From a virus: a stretch of 32,752 nt of DNA. The notes under the pieces are model-generated. The model saw nothing but the letters and a program-made list of their open reading frames with translations, ran no database searches and was not told where the DNA came from. Where the stretch lies: positions 1 through 32,752 of IMG/VR virus record IMGVR_UViG_3300033064_002965. One strand, 5' to 3'. The position numbers were made by a program, and so were the translations under genes. Positions 14,665 to 22,413 of this stretch are shown here, piece by piece; position 1 is the first letter of the stretch; the number at the start of each line of letters is the position of its first letter.

Positions 14665-16389
14665 ATGGCCGGTTGGAAAAAGTATTTCACACCAGTAGAT
14701 AATTCTGGTAATTCAGGACCAATAAGCGGATCGATGGGGTCTAATGCAAATCCTAGTCGTACAAATTATTCAAGTTATTTGCCAGATGTGTATTCAGGAC
14801 ATCCAAATCGTTTGGAAAGATATGGTCAGTACGATACAATGGATGCAGACAGTGAAGTCAATGCTGCCTTAGACATTTTAGCAGAATTCTGTAGTCAAAC
14901 TAATGACGATAACGGTACACCTTTTCATATAGTCTTCAAAGATAGCCAAGCAACAGCTACTGAAATTAAAATTATTAGGAAATATCTGCAACAATGGACA
15001 AAACTTAATAAATTTTATACTCGTATTTTTAAAATTGTGCGTAATGCATTCAAGTATGGTGATAGTTTTTTCGTGCGTGATCCAGAAACTCAAGCATGGA
15101 TGTATGTTGATCCGTCCAAAGTTGATAAAATCATTGTAAATGAAAGCGATGGGAAAAAACCTGAGCAGTATATGATTCGCGATTTCAATCCTAATTTTGA
15201 ATCACTTGCAGCCACAGCAATCCAACCAAGTAATATCACCGGCGGCGGCAGTATGCAGGGTGCTGGGTATGGCGCAAGTCAAGGTGGGCAAGGCGGTAGT
15301 CGTGGTATGGTTGGCGGGTATCCATCAAATATAAATGGCAGTAGATTTACTCAAGGCCAAAATCAATATGCAATTGATGCAAAGCATGTGATTCATATCA
15401 GCATGAGTGAAGGTCTTGATAGTAATTTTCCGTTTGGTAACAGTTTAATGGAAAGTATTTTTAAAGTGTACAAGCAAAAAGAATTATTAGAAGATGCAAT
15501 TATTATCTACCGTGTACAACGTGCACCTGAGCGTCGAGTGTTTTACATTGATGTTGGTAATATGCCCAGTCACTTGGCAATGAGTTTTGTTGAGAGAGTT
15601 AAAAATGAAGTAAATCAACGACGCATTCCAAGTACAACTGGGGGCAGTCAAACGGTAATTGATTCAGGTTATAATCCTCTTAGTACAAATGAAGATTATT
15701 TCTTTCCACAGACCAGTGAAGGTCGTGGTTCAAAAGTTGAGATTTTACCAGGCGGTACCAATTTGGGAGAAATTGATGACCTTAGATATTTTACTAATAA
15801 ACTATTTCGCGCTTTGCGAATTCCGAGTAGTTACTTGCCTACTGGAGCAGATGATGGCGGAAGCAGCTTCAACGATGGACGAGTAGGCACTGCGTACATT
15901 CAAGAATTGCGTTTTAACAAATATTGTGAACGTTTACAAAGTTTGTTAAATGAAGTATTTGATACTGAATTTAAATTATACTTGTACAATAAAGGTATTA
16001 ACATTGATAGCAATATTTTTGATGTTAAATTTAATCCTCCCCAAAACTTTGCTAGTTATCGTCAAGCTGAAATGGACACAGCTCGCGTATCAACATTTGC
16101 GTCTATGTCTGCAGTACCATTTGTAAGCAAGCGATTTGCTTTGAAAAGATTCTTAGGTCTTAGTCAGGACGAGATTGCAGAAAACGAATCAATGTGGAAA
16201 GAAGAAAACATTGATGAGAATCCAGAACTAAGTGCAACATCTTCTCTACGCAGTGTTGGAGTTACAGCTAACAATATGGCAGGTGATATGTCGTCATTAA
16301 GCAGCAGTGCACCAGAACCAGCACCTGATGGAGCAGATGCTGGAAGTGATTCGGGTGCATTTGCAGAACCAGATGCACCTTCTGCCTAA
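14665..16389 (+). CDS. gp20: gp20 portal vertex protein
   Basis: A 574-residue protein (T4 gp20: 524). Recognisable portal stretches include ERYGQYDTMDADSEVNAALD (51-70), NAFKYGDSFFVR, IYRVQRAPERRVFYIDVGNM, RRIPSTTGGSQTVID, FFPQTSEGRGSKVEILPGG and FFNKL-type residues around YFTNKLFRALRIPSSYLP. The dodecameric portal is the docking point for the terminase and the neck, and it initiates head assembly. Residues ~190-235 form a Gly/Ser/Gln-rich insertion (GGGSMQGAGYGASQGGQGG) not expected in T4 gp20. The C-terminus is Ala/Ser/Asp-rich. GGAG eight bases before the ATG supports this start. First gene of the head operon, with two stacked promoters. Confidence 0.95.
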   Translation: MAGWKKYFTPVDNSGNSGPISGSMGSNANPSRTNYSSYLPDVYSGHPNRLERYGQYDTMDADSEVNAALDILAEFCSQTNDDNGTPFHIVFKDSQATATEIKIIRKYLQQWTKLNKFYTRIFKIVRNAFKYGDSFFVRDPETQAWMYVDPSKVDKIIVNESDGKKPEQYMIRDFNPNFESLAATAIQPSNITGGGSMQGAGYGASQGGQGGSRGMVGGYPSNINGSRFTQGQNQYAIDAKHVIHISMSEGLDSNFPFGNSLMESIFKVYKQKELLEDAIIIYRVQRAPERRVFYIDVGNMPSHLAMSFVERVKNEVNQRRIPSTTGGSQTVIDSGYNPLSTNEDYFFPQTSEGRGSKVEILPGGTNLGEIDDLRYFTNKLFRALRIPSSYLPTGADDGGSSFNDGRVGTAYIQELRFNKYCERLQSLLNEVFDTEFKLYLYNKGINIDSNIFDVKFNPPQNFASYRQAEMDTARVSTFASMSAVPFVSKRFALKRFLGLSQDEIAENESMWKEENIDENPELSATSSLRSVGVTANNMAGDMSSLSSSAPEPAPDGADAGSDSGAFAEPDAPSA

Positions 16390-16393
16390 TATG

Positions 16394-16401
16394 TATAAAT
16401 A
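16394..16401 (+). promoter_or_regulatory. Perfect late promoter TATAAATA, predicted leaderless
   Basis: Exact T4 consensus. The expected start, six bases after the last A, is 16407, the A of the next gene's ATG. Confidence 0.75.
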
Positions 16402-16406
16402 GTTTT

Positions 16407-16649
16407 ATGCTATTAAAAGAATTTATAAATGTTGATAAAGACCAAAGTGGTCCGCAAGAAGATAACCGATACTTGTCACAAAATGACACGTCTATTCTTC
16501 GTCGGACCGATGTAAGAAAAACTCGATTAACTTTGCGAATGTTAAATGACCTTCGCAAAGCCAAAGATGCACATGATCAAGAACGTAATGAAGAATTGGG
16601 AGTGATACGTCAAATGTATGCAACTCCTGCCCCTGAGGCATCGGTTTAA
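16407..16649 (+). CDS. Small head-operon protein (gp67/gp68 position)
   Basis: An 80-residue, charged, helical protein (MLLKEFINVDKDQSG at the start; RRTDVRKTRLTLRMLNDLRK in the middle; APEASV at the end). It lies between portal and core protein, where T4 has genes 67 and 68, and it has the same length as T4 gp67, but it is basic rather than acidic and I see no sequence match, so a core role is positional inference only. No Shine-Dalgarno sequence lies before the ATG, which coincides with the predicted transcription start of the perfect late box. Confidence 0.65.
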   Translation: MLLKEFINVDKDQSGPQEDNRYLSQNDTSILRRTDVRKTRLTLRMLNDLRKAKDAHDQERNEELGVIRQMYATPAPEASV

Positions 16650-16691
16650 AATTAACCAATTTCTAAAATCCAACAATATAATTTATTAATG

Positions 16692-16728
16692 ATAGGCCTA
16701 AATCACGATTGAGTCGTTTTAGGCCTAT
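16692..16728. terminator. Hairpin terminator after the small head gene
   Basis: Perfect 11-bp stem (16692-16702/16718-16728) with an inner 4-bp stem ACGA/TCGT (16705-16708/16714-16717). Only a short T-rich tail follows, so termination may be partial. A late box follows 25 bases later. Confidence 0.65.
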
Positions 16729-16752
16729 TATGTATAAGTATTATACAACTAC

Positions 16753-16760
16753 TGTAAATA
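16753..16760 (+). promoter_or_regulatory. Late promoter box TGTAAATA of the core gene
   Basis: 6/8 match keeping TAAATA. A second variant, TATAAGTA, lies at 16733-16740. Expected start near 16766, with CTAAGGAG in the leader of the gene at 16800. Confidence 0.55.
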
Positions 16761-16799
16761 GCAGTATAGAATGATATACCCACTAAGGAGAAAATTGCA

Positions 16800-17810
16800 A
16801 TGTCTACCAAATTTGAACAATTGCTAGATTACCTTGTTAACGAAGAAATGGATAAAGCAAATGAGCTATTCCATAATATCGTTGTTGAGAAATCTAGAGA
16901 AATCTACGAAAATCTAATTTCTGAAGAAGAAGATGAAGAAATGGATGAAGCTGCCGAAGATGAAGAAGATGAAGAAATGGATGAAGCTTCAGAAGAAGAT
17001 GAAGAATCTATGGATGAAGGCTACGAAACAGAAGAATCGTACAGCATGGAAGCGGACGACGAATCAGAAATTGGCGGCGATGCAGCAGATGAATTCATCG
17101 GTGATGTAGAAACTGATGATGATATGGGTGACGAAGAAAGTGAAAAAGGCGAGGACAGCGCAATTTTTGATATCAAGAATGCAATCGCAGAACTGGAAGC
17201 AGCATTTGCTGAATTAGAAGCAGCCCAAGGTAACGAAGAAGAACACGACGAATTCAGCGACGATGAAGACGGTGAAGAAATGGGCGATGATGATATGCAA
17301 ATGGGCGGCAGCGACATGCAAATGGGCGGCGGCGACATGCAAATGGGCAAGCCTGCATTTGAAGGCCGACGTGTAACTCGCGAATATGTAGAAAAAGTCG
17401 GAAACGATTGGGACAAAAATAGTCAAAAAACTCAAGGACAATACGCAGGCGCAGGCACTGGCGAGCGTCAAAGTGCTCCTAAAGAAGGTGCTAGTCCAGT
17501 TAGTTCAGGTAAAGGCAAACCAACTTCTGGTGCCAATGCTAGCAACTTAAATCGCGGCGGCGTTGAAGGTCAGAGTAACACTGGTACAAGCCCAGGCAAA
17601 GTTAATCGCGGTATCACTCCAGAAAAAAGCGAGCAATTTACTGGTAAAGATTGGGAAACAAACAGCAAACCAGGTGGTAAAGCTGGAGTTAAAAATCTAA
17701 CCAAAGTAGCTGCAACAGGAAAGAATCCAGGTCCAGTTGGATCGGGCATGGGAGACAAAGCTGGTCAAACTAGCCAAAGCCATGACAAGCCTTTTCTTAA
17801 AAAACTGTAA
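16800..17810 (+). CDS. Acidic prohead core protein
   Basis: A 336-residue protein. Residues 1-40 hold a conserved-looking helix (FEQLLDYLVNEEMDKANELF, then VVEKSREIYENLI). Residues ~41-185 are extremely acidic, with repeated EEDEEMDEA blocks, interrupted by an Ala/Glu helix (NAIAELEAAFAELEAAQ) and ending in a DMQMGG repeat. Residues ~190-336 are Gly/Ser/Lys-rich and disordered. It sits between portal and protease, where T4-like phages encode small core (gp67/gp68) proteins, and is probably packed inside the prohead and degraded by gp21. Strong Shine-Dalgarno AAGGAG. The charge switch from acidic N-half to basic C-half is unusual. Core role inferred from place and the N-terminal helix. Confidence 0.75.
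   Translation: MSTKFEQLLDYLVNEEMDKANELFHNIVVEKSREIYENLISEEEDEEMDEAAEDEEDEEMDEASEEDEESMDEGYETEESYSMEADDESEIGGDAADEFIGDVETDDDMGDEESEKGEDSAIFDIKNAIAELEAAFAELEAAQGNEEEHDEFSDDEDGEEMGDDDMQMGGSDMQMGGGDMQMGKPAFEGRRVTREYVEKVGNDWDKNSQKTQGQYAGAGTGERQSAPKEGASPVSSGKGKPTSGANASNLNRGGVEGQSNTGTSPGKVNRGITPEKSEQFTGKDWETNSKPGGKAGVKNLTKVAATGKNPGPVGSGMGDKAGQTSQSHDKPFLKKL
17292..17348 (+). repeat. 21-base tandem repeat (2.7 copies) in the core gene
   Basis: Units begin at 17292, 17313 and 17334 (GA[T/C]ATGCAAATGGGCGGC plus three or fewer bases), coding for DMQMGG[S/G] repeats. Near identity at DNA level suggests recent expansion. Confidence 0.9.
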
Positions 17811-17823
17811 TTAGAAATATAAG

Positions 17824-18459
17824 ATGACACACCTATCTTATCTAAGAGAGCATTTGAGTTTTGATCAAGCTCGGGTGGTGTTAGAATCAGAAGGCCAGGA
17901 TGGTAAAAACCTTTACTTAAAAGGTATTGCCATCCAGGGTGGTATACGTAATGCAAATCAACGTATCTATCCGGTCAATGAAATTGAACAAGCTGTAAAA
18001 ACTCTTAATGATCAAATTCAAAACGGTTACTCAGTACTAGGAGAAGTAGATCATCCAGAAGATCTAAAAGTAAACCTAGATCGGGTAAGTCATATGATTA
18101 CCGAAATGTGGATGGAAGGTCCTAACGGATATGGTAAGATGAAAATTCTTCCAACTCCCATGGGCAATTTAGTTCGTACCATGTTGGAAGCTGGCGTAAA
18201 ACTTGGAGTAAGTTCACGAGGTAGCGGAAACGTTAATGAAATGAACGGCCATGTAGCTGACTTTGAAATTATTACTGTTGATATTGTAGCAACTCCTAGT
18301 GCACCTGGAGCTTACCCTACACCAGTATACGAGCATCTTATGAATACACGAGGCGGTTATAAAGCACTACAAGATTCAAAAAATATGAATGTGCATGATA
18401 CTAAGACTCAAAAACATTTAAAAGAATCACTTCTTCAAATTATTAAGGGTTTAAAATAG
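17824..18459 (+). CDS. gp21: gp21 prohead protease
   Basis: A 211-residue protein, the length of T4 gp21 (212). The herpesvirus-assemblin-like serine protease pattern is visible: GEVDHPE (catalytic His, H77), GVSSRGSG (Ser130/131), and VDIVATPSAPGAYP (D153). The N-terminal half has GIRNANQRIYP, typical of the family. It matures the prohead by cutting core proteins, the capsid protein N-terminus and itself, after (I/L)xE. Its C-terminal HLKESLLQIIKGLK is echoed by a 25-codon frame downstream. The start is 13 bases after the core gene stop without a strong Shine-Dalgarno sequence, so it may be coupled. Confidence 0.95.
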   Translation: MTHLSYLREHLSFDQARVVLESEGQDGKNLYLKGIAIQGGIRNANQRIYPVNEIEQAVKTLNDQIQNGYSVLGEVDHPEDLKVNLDRVSHMITEMWMEGPNGYGKMKILPTPMGNLVRTMLEAGVKLGVSSRGSGNVNEMNGHVADFEIITVDIVATPSAPGAYPTPVYEHLMNTRGGYKALQDSKNMNVHDTKTQKHLKESLLQIIKGLK

Positions 18460-18474
18460 CATATTGTGTAATGT

Positions 18475-18482
18475 CATAAATA
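18475..18482 (+). promoter_or_regulatory. Late promoter box CATAAATA before the scaffold gene
   Basis: 7/8 match. Expected start near 18488, 64 bases before the 25-codon frame and 152 bases before the scaffold ATG. Confidence 0.6.
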
Positions 18483-18551
18483 CATACATAACGCAAATAG
18501 CAATAAAATGTATTAAACAGTTTGAAATGAGTTACATTTCTCTTTAATAAA

Positions 18552-18629
18552 ATGAAAAAAGATTTAATTGACCGCAAATATTTGAAGAAAACATTACTTC
18601 TAATTATTAAAAGTCTAAAACAAGCCTAA
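18552..18629 (+). pseudogene. 25-codon frame resembling the gp21 C-terminus
   Basis: Codes for a peptide starting MKKDLIDRK and ending YLKKTLLLIIKSLKQA. This aligns with the last residues of gp21 (HLKESLLQIIKGLK) in both protein and DNA. The frame is closed upstream by TGA at 18528-18530, and no Shine-Dalgarno sequence precedes the ATG. It could be a leftover of a partial duplication of gene 21, or a real small peptide sharing a core-binding tail. Its stop overlaps the AAGGAG of the scaffold gene. Confidence 0.4.
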
Positions 18630-18639
18630 GGAGACCAGG

Positions 18640-19725
18640 ATGTTGGACGCATTCAAACAATTAGTAGAATCAGGAGTGATGTCAGAAGATATTAAAACTG
18701 CCGTCGAGTCTGCCTATACCATTAAAATTCAAGAGAACCGCGACCAAGTCACCGCACAACTTCGTGAAGAGTTTGCCCAGAAATATACCCATGATAAACA
18801 AGTTATGGTTGAGGCACTTGACAAGATGTTAAGCGATAGATTGGCCGTTGAAATGACCGAATTGCATGAAGATAAAAAAGCCCTAGCGGAAGCAACAGTT
18901 TCTTATCAACACCGTGTAACAGAAGATGCTAAGAAATTAGAAGGCTTTGTTATCAAGCAATTAGGAAAAGAATTAGTAGAGTTTCAAGGAGACCGTAAAA
19001 AAGTCTCTGAGAATTTTGAAAAACTAGAGCAATTTATTGTACGCGCTCTAGCAAAAGAAATCAACGAGTTTAGTCAAGACAAACGTGATTTAGCTGAAAC
19101 TAAAGTTAAACTAGTTCGTGAAGCAAAATCTAAATTTGAAGATATTAAAACTAGCTTTATCAAACGTAGCGCCCAAGTAGTTGAAGCAGCAGTTACACGC
19201 AATCTGAAATCTGAAATCAGTCAGCTGAAAGAAGATATTGATGATGCACGTACTAATGATTTTGGTCGTAAGATTTATGAAGCATTTGCACAGGAATATG
19301 CTGGATCGTATCTAAATGAAAAATCAGAAACAAGCAAATTGTTGAAGATTATTTCCAAGAAAGATCACGAACTTTCTGAGTCAAAAAGAATCGTAACAGA
19401 AAAAACACGAATTGTTGAAACTAAAGAACGCGAAATTCGTATTCAGAAAGATTTGATGGAACGTAAGGCTGTTATGGGCGAATTGCTAGGACCATTGGAC
19501 TCTAGTAAACGAGTAATCATGCGAGAGTTACTTGAGAGCGTACAAACTCACAAGCTGGCTGATTCATTTGATAAATATTTGCCAGCGGTGATGGACGGTG
19601 CTAAACGTAGTGTTGCTAAACCTGCACTAACTGAAAGTACTTCTGTAACCGGTAATCGCGAAACAAAGCCTGCAGTAGGCTTAGACAGTATATTAGATAT
19701 CCGCAAATTAGCGGGTCTAAAATAA
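18640..19725 (+). CDS. gp22: gp22 prohead scaffold core protein
   Basis: A 361-residue protein, nearly all charged helix (VTAQLREEFAQKYTHDKQVM, FAQEYAGSYLNEKSETSKLL), as expected of the main scaffold of the T4 prohead, which is removed by gp21. It is longer than T4 gp22 (269). Internal repetition is visible: KKLEGFVIKQLGKELVEFQG followed about 30 residues later by KLEQFIVRALAKEINEFSQD. Strong AAGGAG before the ATG. It ends ILDIRKLAGLK, a basic tail similar in style to that of gp21. Order 21-22-23 is exactly that of T4. Confidence 0.92.
   Translation: MLDAFKQLVESGVMSEDIKTAVESAYTIKIQENRDQVTAQLREEFAQKYTHDKQVMVEALDKMLSDRLAVEMTELHEDKKALAEATVSYQHRVTEDAKKLEGFVIKQLGKELVEFQGDRKKVSENFEKLEQFIVRALAKEINEFSQDKRDLAETKVKLVREAKSKFEDIKTSFIKRSAQVVEAAVTRNLKSEISQLKEDIDDARTNDFGRKIYEAFAQEYAGSYLNEKSETSKLLKIISKKDHELSESKRIVTEKTRIVETKEREIRIQKDLMERKAVMGELLGPLDSSKRVIMRELLESVQTHKLADSFDKYLPAVMDGAKRSVAKPALTESTSVTGNRETKPAVGLDSILDIRKLAGLK
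19570..19577 (+). promoter_or_regulatory. Possible internal late promoter for gene 23
   Basis: GATAAATA lies inside gene 22 (coding for FDKYL), 167 bases before the gene 23 ATG. The box could be chance in AT-rich coding DNA, but it is the only such box just upstream of the most highly needed gene. Confidence 0.35.
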
Positions 19726-19743
19726 TTATTCAAGGAGACATTA

Positions 19744-20925
19744 ATGTCACAACTATTAAACGAAAGATGGTCCGAGACCAAAGACGCGCTGCTTGAAGGC
19801 CTACAAGGCAACCGCCGCTCTTCGATGGCAGTATGCTTAGAAAATACACGTCGTTATCTAGGTGAGAGCGCAACTGCTGGTGCAACATCTGCCGGCAACG
19901 TAGCTACACTAAACCGCGTGATTCTTCCAGTTATCCGTCGTGTTATGCCGACTGTTATTGCGAATGAAATTATTGGTGTTCAGCCAATGACCGGCCCAGT
20001 TGGTCAGATCCATACTCTGCGTGTTCGTTATGCAGACAATGGCGATAACGTAGTATCAGGTGAAGAAGCTCTAAGCCCATTCAAAATTGCTGCAGCGTAT
20101 TCGGGTAATAATCAAGATTCGAATCCAAAAGCTAATTCAACAGCAGCACTAGAAGGTACACCTGGTAAGCGCATGTCAATTCAGATCTTGAAGACACCAG
20201 TAGAAGCAAAGTCACGCAAGCTAAGTGCTCGTTGGACATTTGAAGCTGCTCAAGATGCTCAAGCTCAACAAGGTATTGATATTGAAGCAGAAATCATGGC
20301 TGCACTAGCTCAAGAAATTACTAGTGAAATTGACCAAGAAATTCTAAATTCCCTACGTGCACTAGGTAATGTTGAAGAAACTTTTGACCAATCATTAGTT
20401 TCGGGTACTGCAACTTTCGTTGGTGATGAGCATGCTGCACTAGCAATTCAAATGAATCGTGTTAGTAACCTAATTGCTCAGCGCACACGCCGCGGCGCCG
20501 GTAACTGGGCTGTTATTTCGAACCAGGCTCTAACAATTCTACAATCTGCTACTACTAGTGCTTTTGCTCGTACTACAGAAGGTACATTTGAAGCACCTAC
20601 AAACACCAAGTTTGTTGGTACACTAAATGGCGCAATGCGTATCTACGTTGATGCATACCTAACAGACGCTTCGTCGCAAGACAGCAATCAAGTTCTTATT
20701 GGTTACAAAGGTGCCAGCGAAGCTGATGCTGCTGCGTTTTATTGCCCATACATTCCTCTAATGAGTTCTGGTGTGGTTCTTGATCCAGCTACATTTGAGC
20801 CAGTTGTTGGCTTCTTGACACGCTATGGCTACGTTGAATTGAATAATTCTGCATCGAGTCTGGGGAACGCCGCCGACTATCTAGGAAAAGTGGCCATTAC
20901 TTCAGCAAACGTTTCATTCAAGTAA
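19744..20925 (+). CDS. gp23: gp23 major capsid protein
   Basis: A 393-residue protein (T4 gp23: 521). The diagnostic stretch is at residues ~57-100: RVILPVIRRVMPTVIANEII then GVQPMTGPVGQIHTLRVRY, matching T4 gp23. Later motifs include SRKLSARWTFEAAQDAQAQ, IDIEAEIMAALAQEI, NWAVISNQAL, YVDAYLTDAS and EPVVGFLTRYGYVELN. The shorter length suggests a reduced or absent insertion domain. A likely gp21 cleavage site is YLGE41/S42, fitting (I/L)xE and leaving a 41-residue delta segment (T4: 65). Strong AAGGAGA before the ATG. Codon use is visibly optimised (many CTA, GCA, CGC) and the gene is closed by a classic terminator. Confidence 0.97.
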   Translation: MSQLLNERWSETKDALLEGLQGNRRSSMAVCLENTRRYLGESATAGATSAGNVATLNRVILPVIRRVMPTVIANEIIGVQPMTGPVGQIHTLRVRYADNGDNVVSGEEALSPFKIAAAYSGNNQDSNPKANSTAALEGTPGKRMSIQILKTPVEAKSRKLSARWTFEAAQDAQAQQGIDIEAEIMAALAQEITSEIDQEILNSLRALGNVEETFDQSLVSGTATFVGDEHAALAIQMNRVSNLIAQRTRRGAGNWAVISNQALTILQSATTSAFARTTEGTFEAPTNTKFVGTLNGAMRIYVDAYLTDASSQDSNQVLIGYKGASEADAAAFYCPYIPLMSSGVVLDPATFEPVVGFLTRYGYVELNNSASSLGNAADYLGKVAITSANVSFK

Positions 20926-20950
20926 TACTACTAGCAATTTTAGTAAAACA

Positions 20951-20974
20951 AAAAGCACCTTCGGGTGCTTTTTT
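20951..20974 (+). terminator. Rho-independent terminator of the head operon
   Basis: AAAAGCACC-TTCG-GGTGCTTTT with further Ts: a 9-bp stem (20951-20959/20964-20972) capped by a UUCG tetraloop. Confidence 0.93.
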
Positions 20975-20975
20975 A

Positions 20976-21004
20976 TTGACTGATGATTTTGAGTATGTTA
21001 TACT
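20976..21004 (+). promoter_or_regulatory. Sigma70-like extended -10 promoter of the homing endonuclease
   Basis: TTGACT (20976-20981), 17-base spacer ending TGT, TATACT (20999-21004). It begins two bases after the preceding terminator. Expected start near 21011. Confidence 0.65.
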
Positions 21005-21023
21005 ATGTAATGCTGCAGACTAT

Positions 21024-21031
21024 ACTAAATA
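21024..21031 (+). promoter_or_regulatory. Weak late-box variant ACTAAATA, six bases before an ATG
   Basis: 6/8 match (A and C replace the first T and A). The expected start is 21037, again the A of the ATG. Alone it would be unconvincing; the shared spacing is the reason to list it. Confidence 0.3.
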
Positions 21032-21036
21032 ATCAT

Positions 21037-21828
21037 ATGAAACACTTTATATATAAAACAACTCACATCAATGGCAAATACTACATTGGCAGGCACAGCA
21101 CTGCTAATATGGATGACGGATACATGGGCTCGGGCAAATGGCCGCGCTCTATCAAAGACAGGACTACTCTTACAAGGGAAGTCCTTGAATATGCTACAGA
21201 TCAAACTTCTCTTAAATTATTAGAAGGAAAATATCTAGCAGATCATTATGGAAAAATTAACTGTATGAATCTAACACCTGATCCGGTTGGATTTGATTCT
21301 GATACTAATCCTATGAAGACTGCAGAAGTCGCTGCTAAAATTAGCGGAGATAATCATTGGCTTAGAAAAAATCCAGAGCGTATTGAAAGTATTCGTGCTA
21401 CACAAAACAAATTAGTCGAAGCAGGTACACACACTTTATTAGGAGATTCTAATCCAAATAGAGATGGCGCAGTGTCTCGAAGAACCGCTGAACTGGGAAA
21501 CAATATATTTCAAACCAACAATCCTAGTATTTGGAGAAGTGAACAAGGTATTCATCACTGGCAAAATGGTAATGCACCCAACACCAATGGCGCACTCAAT
21601 AAAGAATTAGTAGCAAAAGGTACGCATAACTTTTTAGGCCCTGATCTAAATAATAAACGTATTGCTGCAGGTACCCATAATTTTACCAGTGCCGATAGTA
21701 ATCTTAAACGATTAGCAGAAGGCAGACATCCATCACAACAAAAATCCACATGCGTACACTGTGATAAAACTATGAGCATAGGAATGCATAAACGATGGCA
21801 CGGCGATAAATGTAAATTGAAACCATAG
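21037..21828 (+). CDS. GIY-YIG homing endonuclease-like protein (Seg type)
   Basis: A 263-residue protein from ATG 21037. MKHFIYKTTHINGKYYIGRH carries the two GIY-YIG strands (FIY, YIG) and the following Arg; ANMDDGYMGSGKWPR and the Glu of LEGKYLADHYGKINCMNLTP complete the catalytic fold. The second half repeats AGTHTLLGDSNPN, KGTHNFLGPDLNNKR, AGTHNFTSADSNLKR and EGRHPSQQK, typical of DNA-binding nuclease-associated modules. A C-terminal CVHCDKTMSIGMHKRWHGDKC suggests a Cys/His zinc finger. T4 carries such seg genes as free-standing mobile genes. Here it sits right after gene 23 with its own promoter. An upstream ATG at 20983 would add 18 residues but lies in the promoter. Possibly leaderless from a weak late box at 21024-21031. 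Confidence 0.85.
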   Translation: MKHFIYKTTHINGKYYIGRHSTANMDDGYMGSGKWPRSIKDRTTLTREVLEYATDQTSLKLLEGKYLADHYGKINCMNLTPDPVGFDSDTNPMKTAEVAAKISGDNHWLRKNPERIESIRATQNKLVEAGTHTLLGDSNPNRDGAVSRRTAELGNNIFQTNNPSIWRSEQGIHHWQNGNAPNTNGALNKELVAKGTHNFLGPDLNNKRIAAGTHNFTSADSNLKRLAEGRHPSQQKSTCVHCDKTMSIGMHKRWHGDKCKLKP

Positions 21829-21855
21829 TTAAGTCAATACTTATCTGTATTCTCT

Positions 21856-21863
21856 AATAAATA
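21856..21863 (+). promoter_or_regulatory. Late promoter box AATAAATA
   Basis: 7/8 match. Expected start near 21869, a 62-base leader ending in AAGGAG before the ATG at 21931. Confidence 0.6.
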
Positions 21864-21930
21864 CATGGTCTAGATAATTATGCAGCACCACTGCGTAGGG
21901 CCTAGAACGCTCATAACTAAGGAGAATCAA

Positions 21931-22353
21931 ATGGGACGTCCGTTAAACAAAAAGTTTTTTGGTATCAACAAAATGGGTACAACTTTCAAGGTGCAATTTT
22001 TCAATGGTACTGCCAGTGTGCCAGGTTTTATTGTTAAGCAGATAGGTAGCAAGCGTTTTAAATGCGAAGATACTTCGGGCAAGACTGCGATTTGCAAGTT
22101 AGTAAACAAAGCAGCAACTGCATTGCTTGCAGGGGAAATGAGCATTACTGCAAAACTTGATGATGGTACTGTGGTGCATGTATTAAAGATTTCAAGCCGT
22201 CTATTTACTGCAGGTGATGGCCGCAGATACCCATGGAGTTTTTCAGCATCGACTACTGATAATGCAGCACAAGTGGAAGAAGCAGGTACTTCACCAATAG
22301 AAATGACACCGTCAACTGGTGCAACTAATCTTGAAGGGGATATTGAAGTTTAA
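21931..22353 (+). CDS. Conserved virion-associated-type protein, function unknown
   Basis: A 140-residue protein starting MGRPLNKKFFGINKMGTTF. It contains GFIVKQIGSKRFKCED, AGEMSITAKLDDGTVVHVLK, RRYPWSFSAST. Its beta-strand-rich pattern and the GRPLNKKFFG start recall small conserved proteins encoded near fibre genes of aquatic T4-like phages; I cannot give a function. The start is fixed by CTAAGGAG (21917-21924); an upstream ATG at 21880 would need a 17-residue extension lacking a ribosome binding site. The unit is closed by the terminator at 22374-22395. Confidence 0.75.
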   Translation: MGRPLNKKFFGINKMGTTFKVQFFNGTASVPGFIVKQIGSKRFKCEDTSGKTAICKLVNKAATALLAGEMSITAKLDDGTVVHVLKISSRLFTAGDGRRYPWSFSASTTDNAAQVEEAGTSPIEMTPSTGATNLEGDIEV

Positions 22354-22373
22354 TTAATTAGCTCAATATTATT

Positions 22374-22395
22374 AAAGGGCTTTTGGCCCTTTTTT
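22374..22395 (+). terminator. Rho-independent terminator
   Basis: AAAGGGC (22374-22380), 5-base loop, GCCCTTT (22386-22392) and three more Ts. Both this and the terminator after gene 23 run into the same TTTTTTATTGACT. Confidence 0.9.
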
Positions 22396-22413
22396 ATTGA
22401 CTATTACTAATAA

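Noticed and set aside
20983-21036. Upstream ATG for the homing endonuclease
   Set aside because: Lies within the promoter and adds residues before the conserved MKHFIYKTT start.
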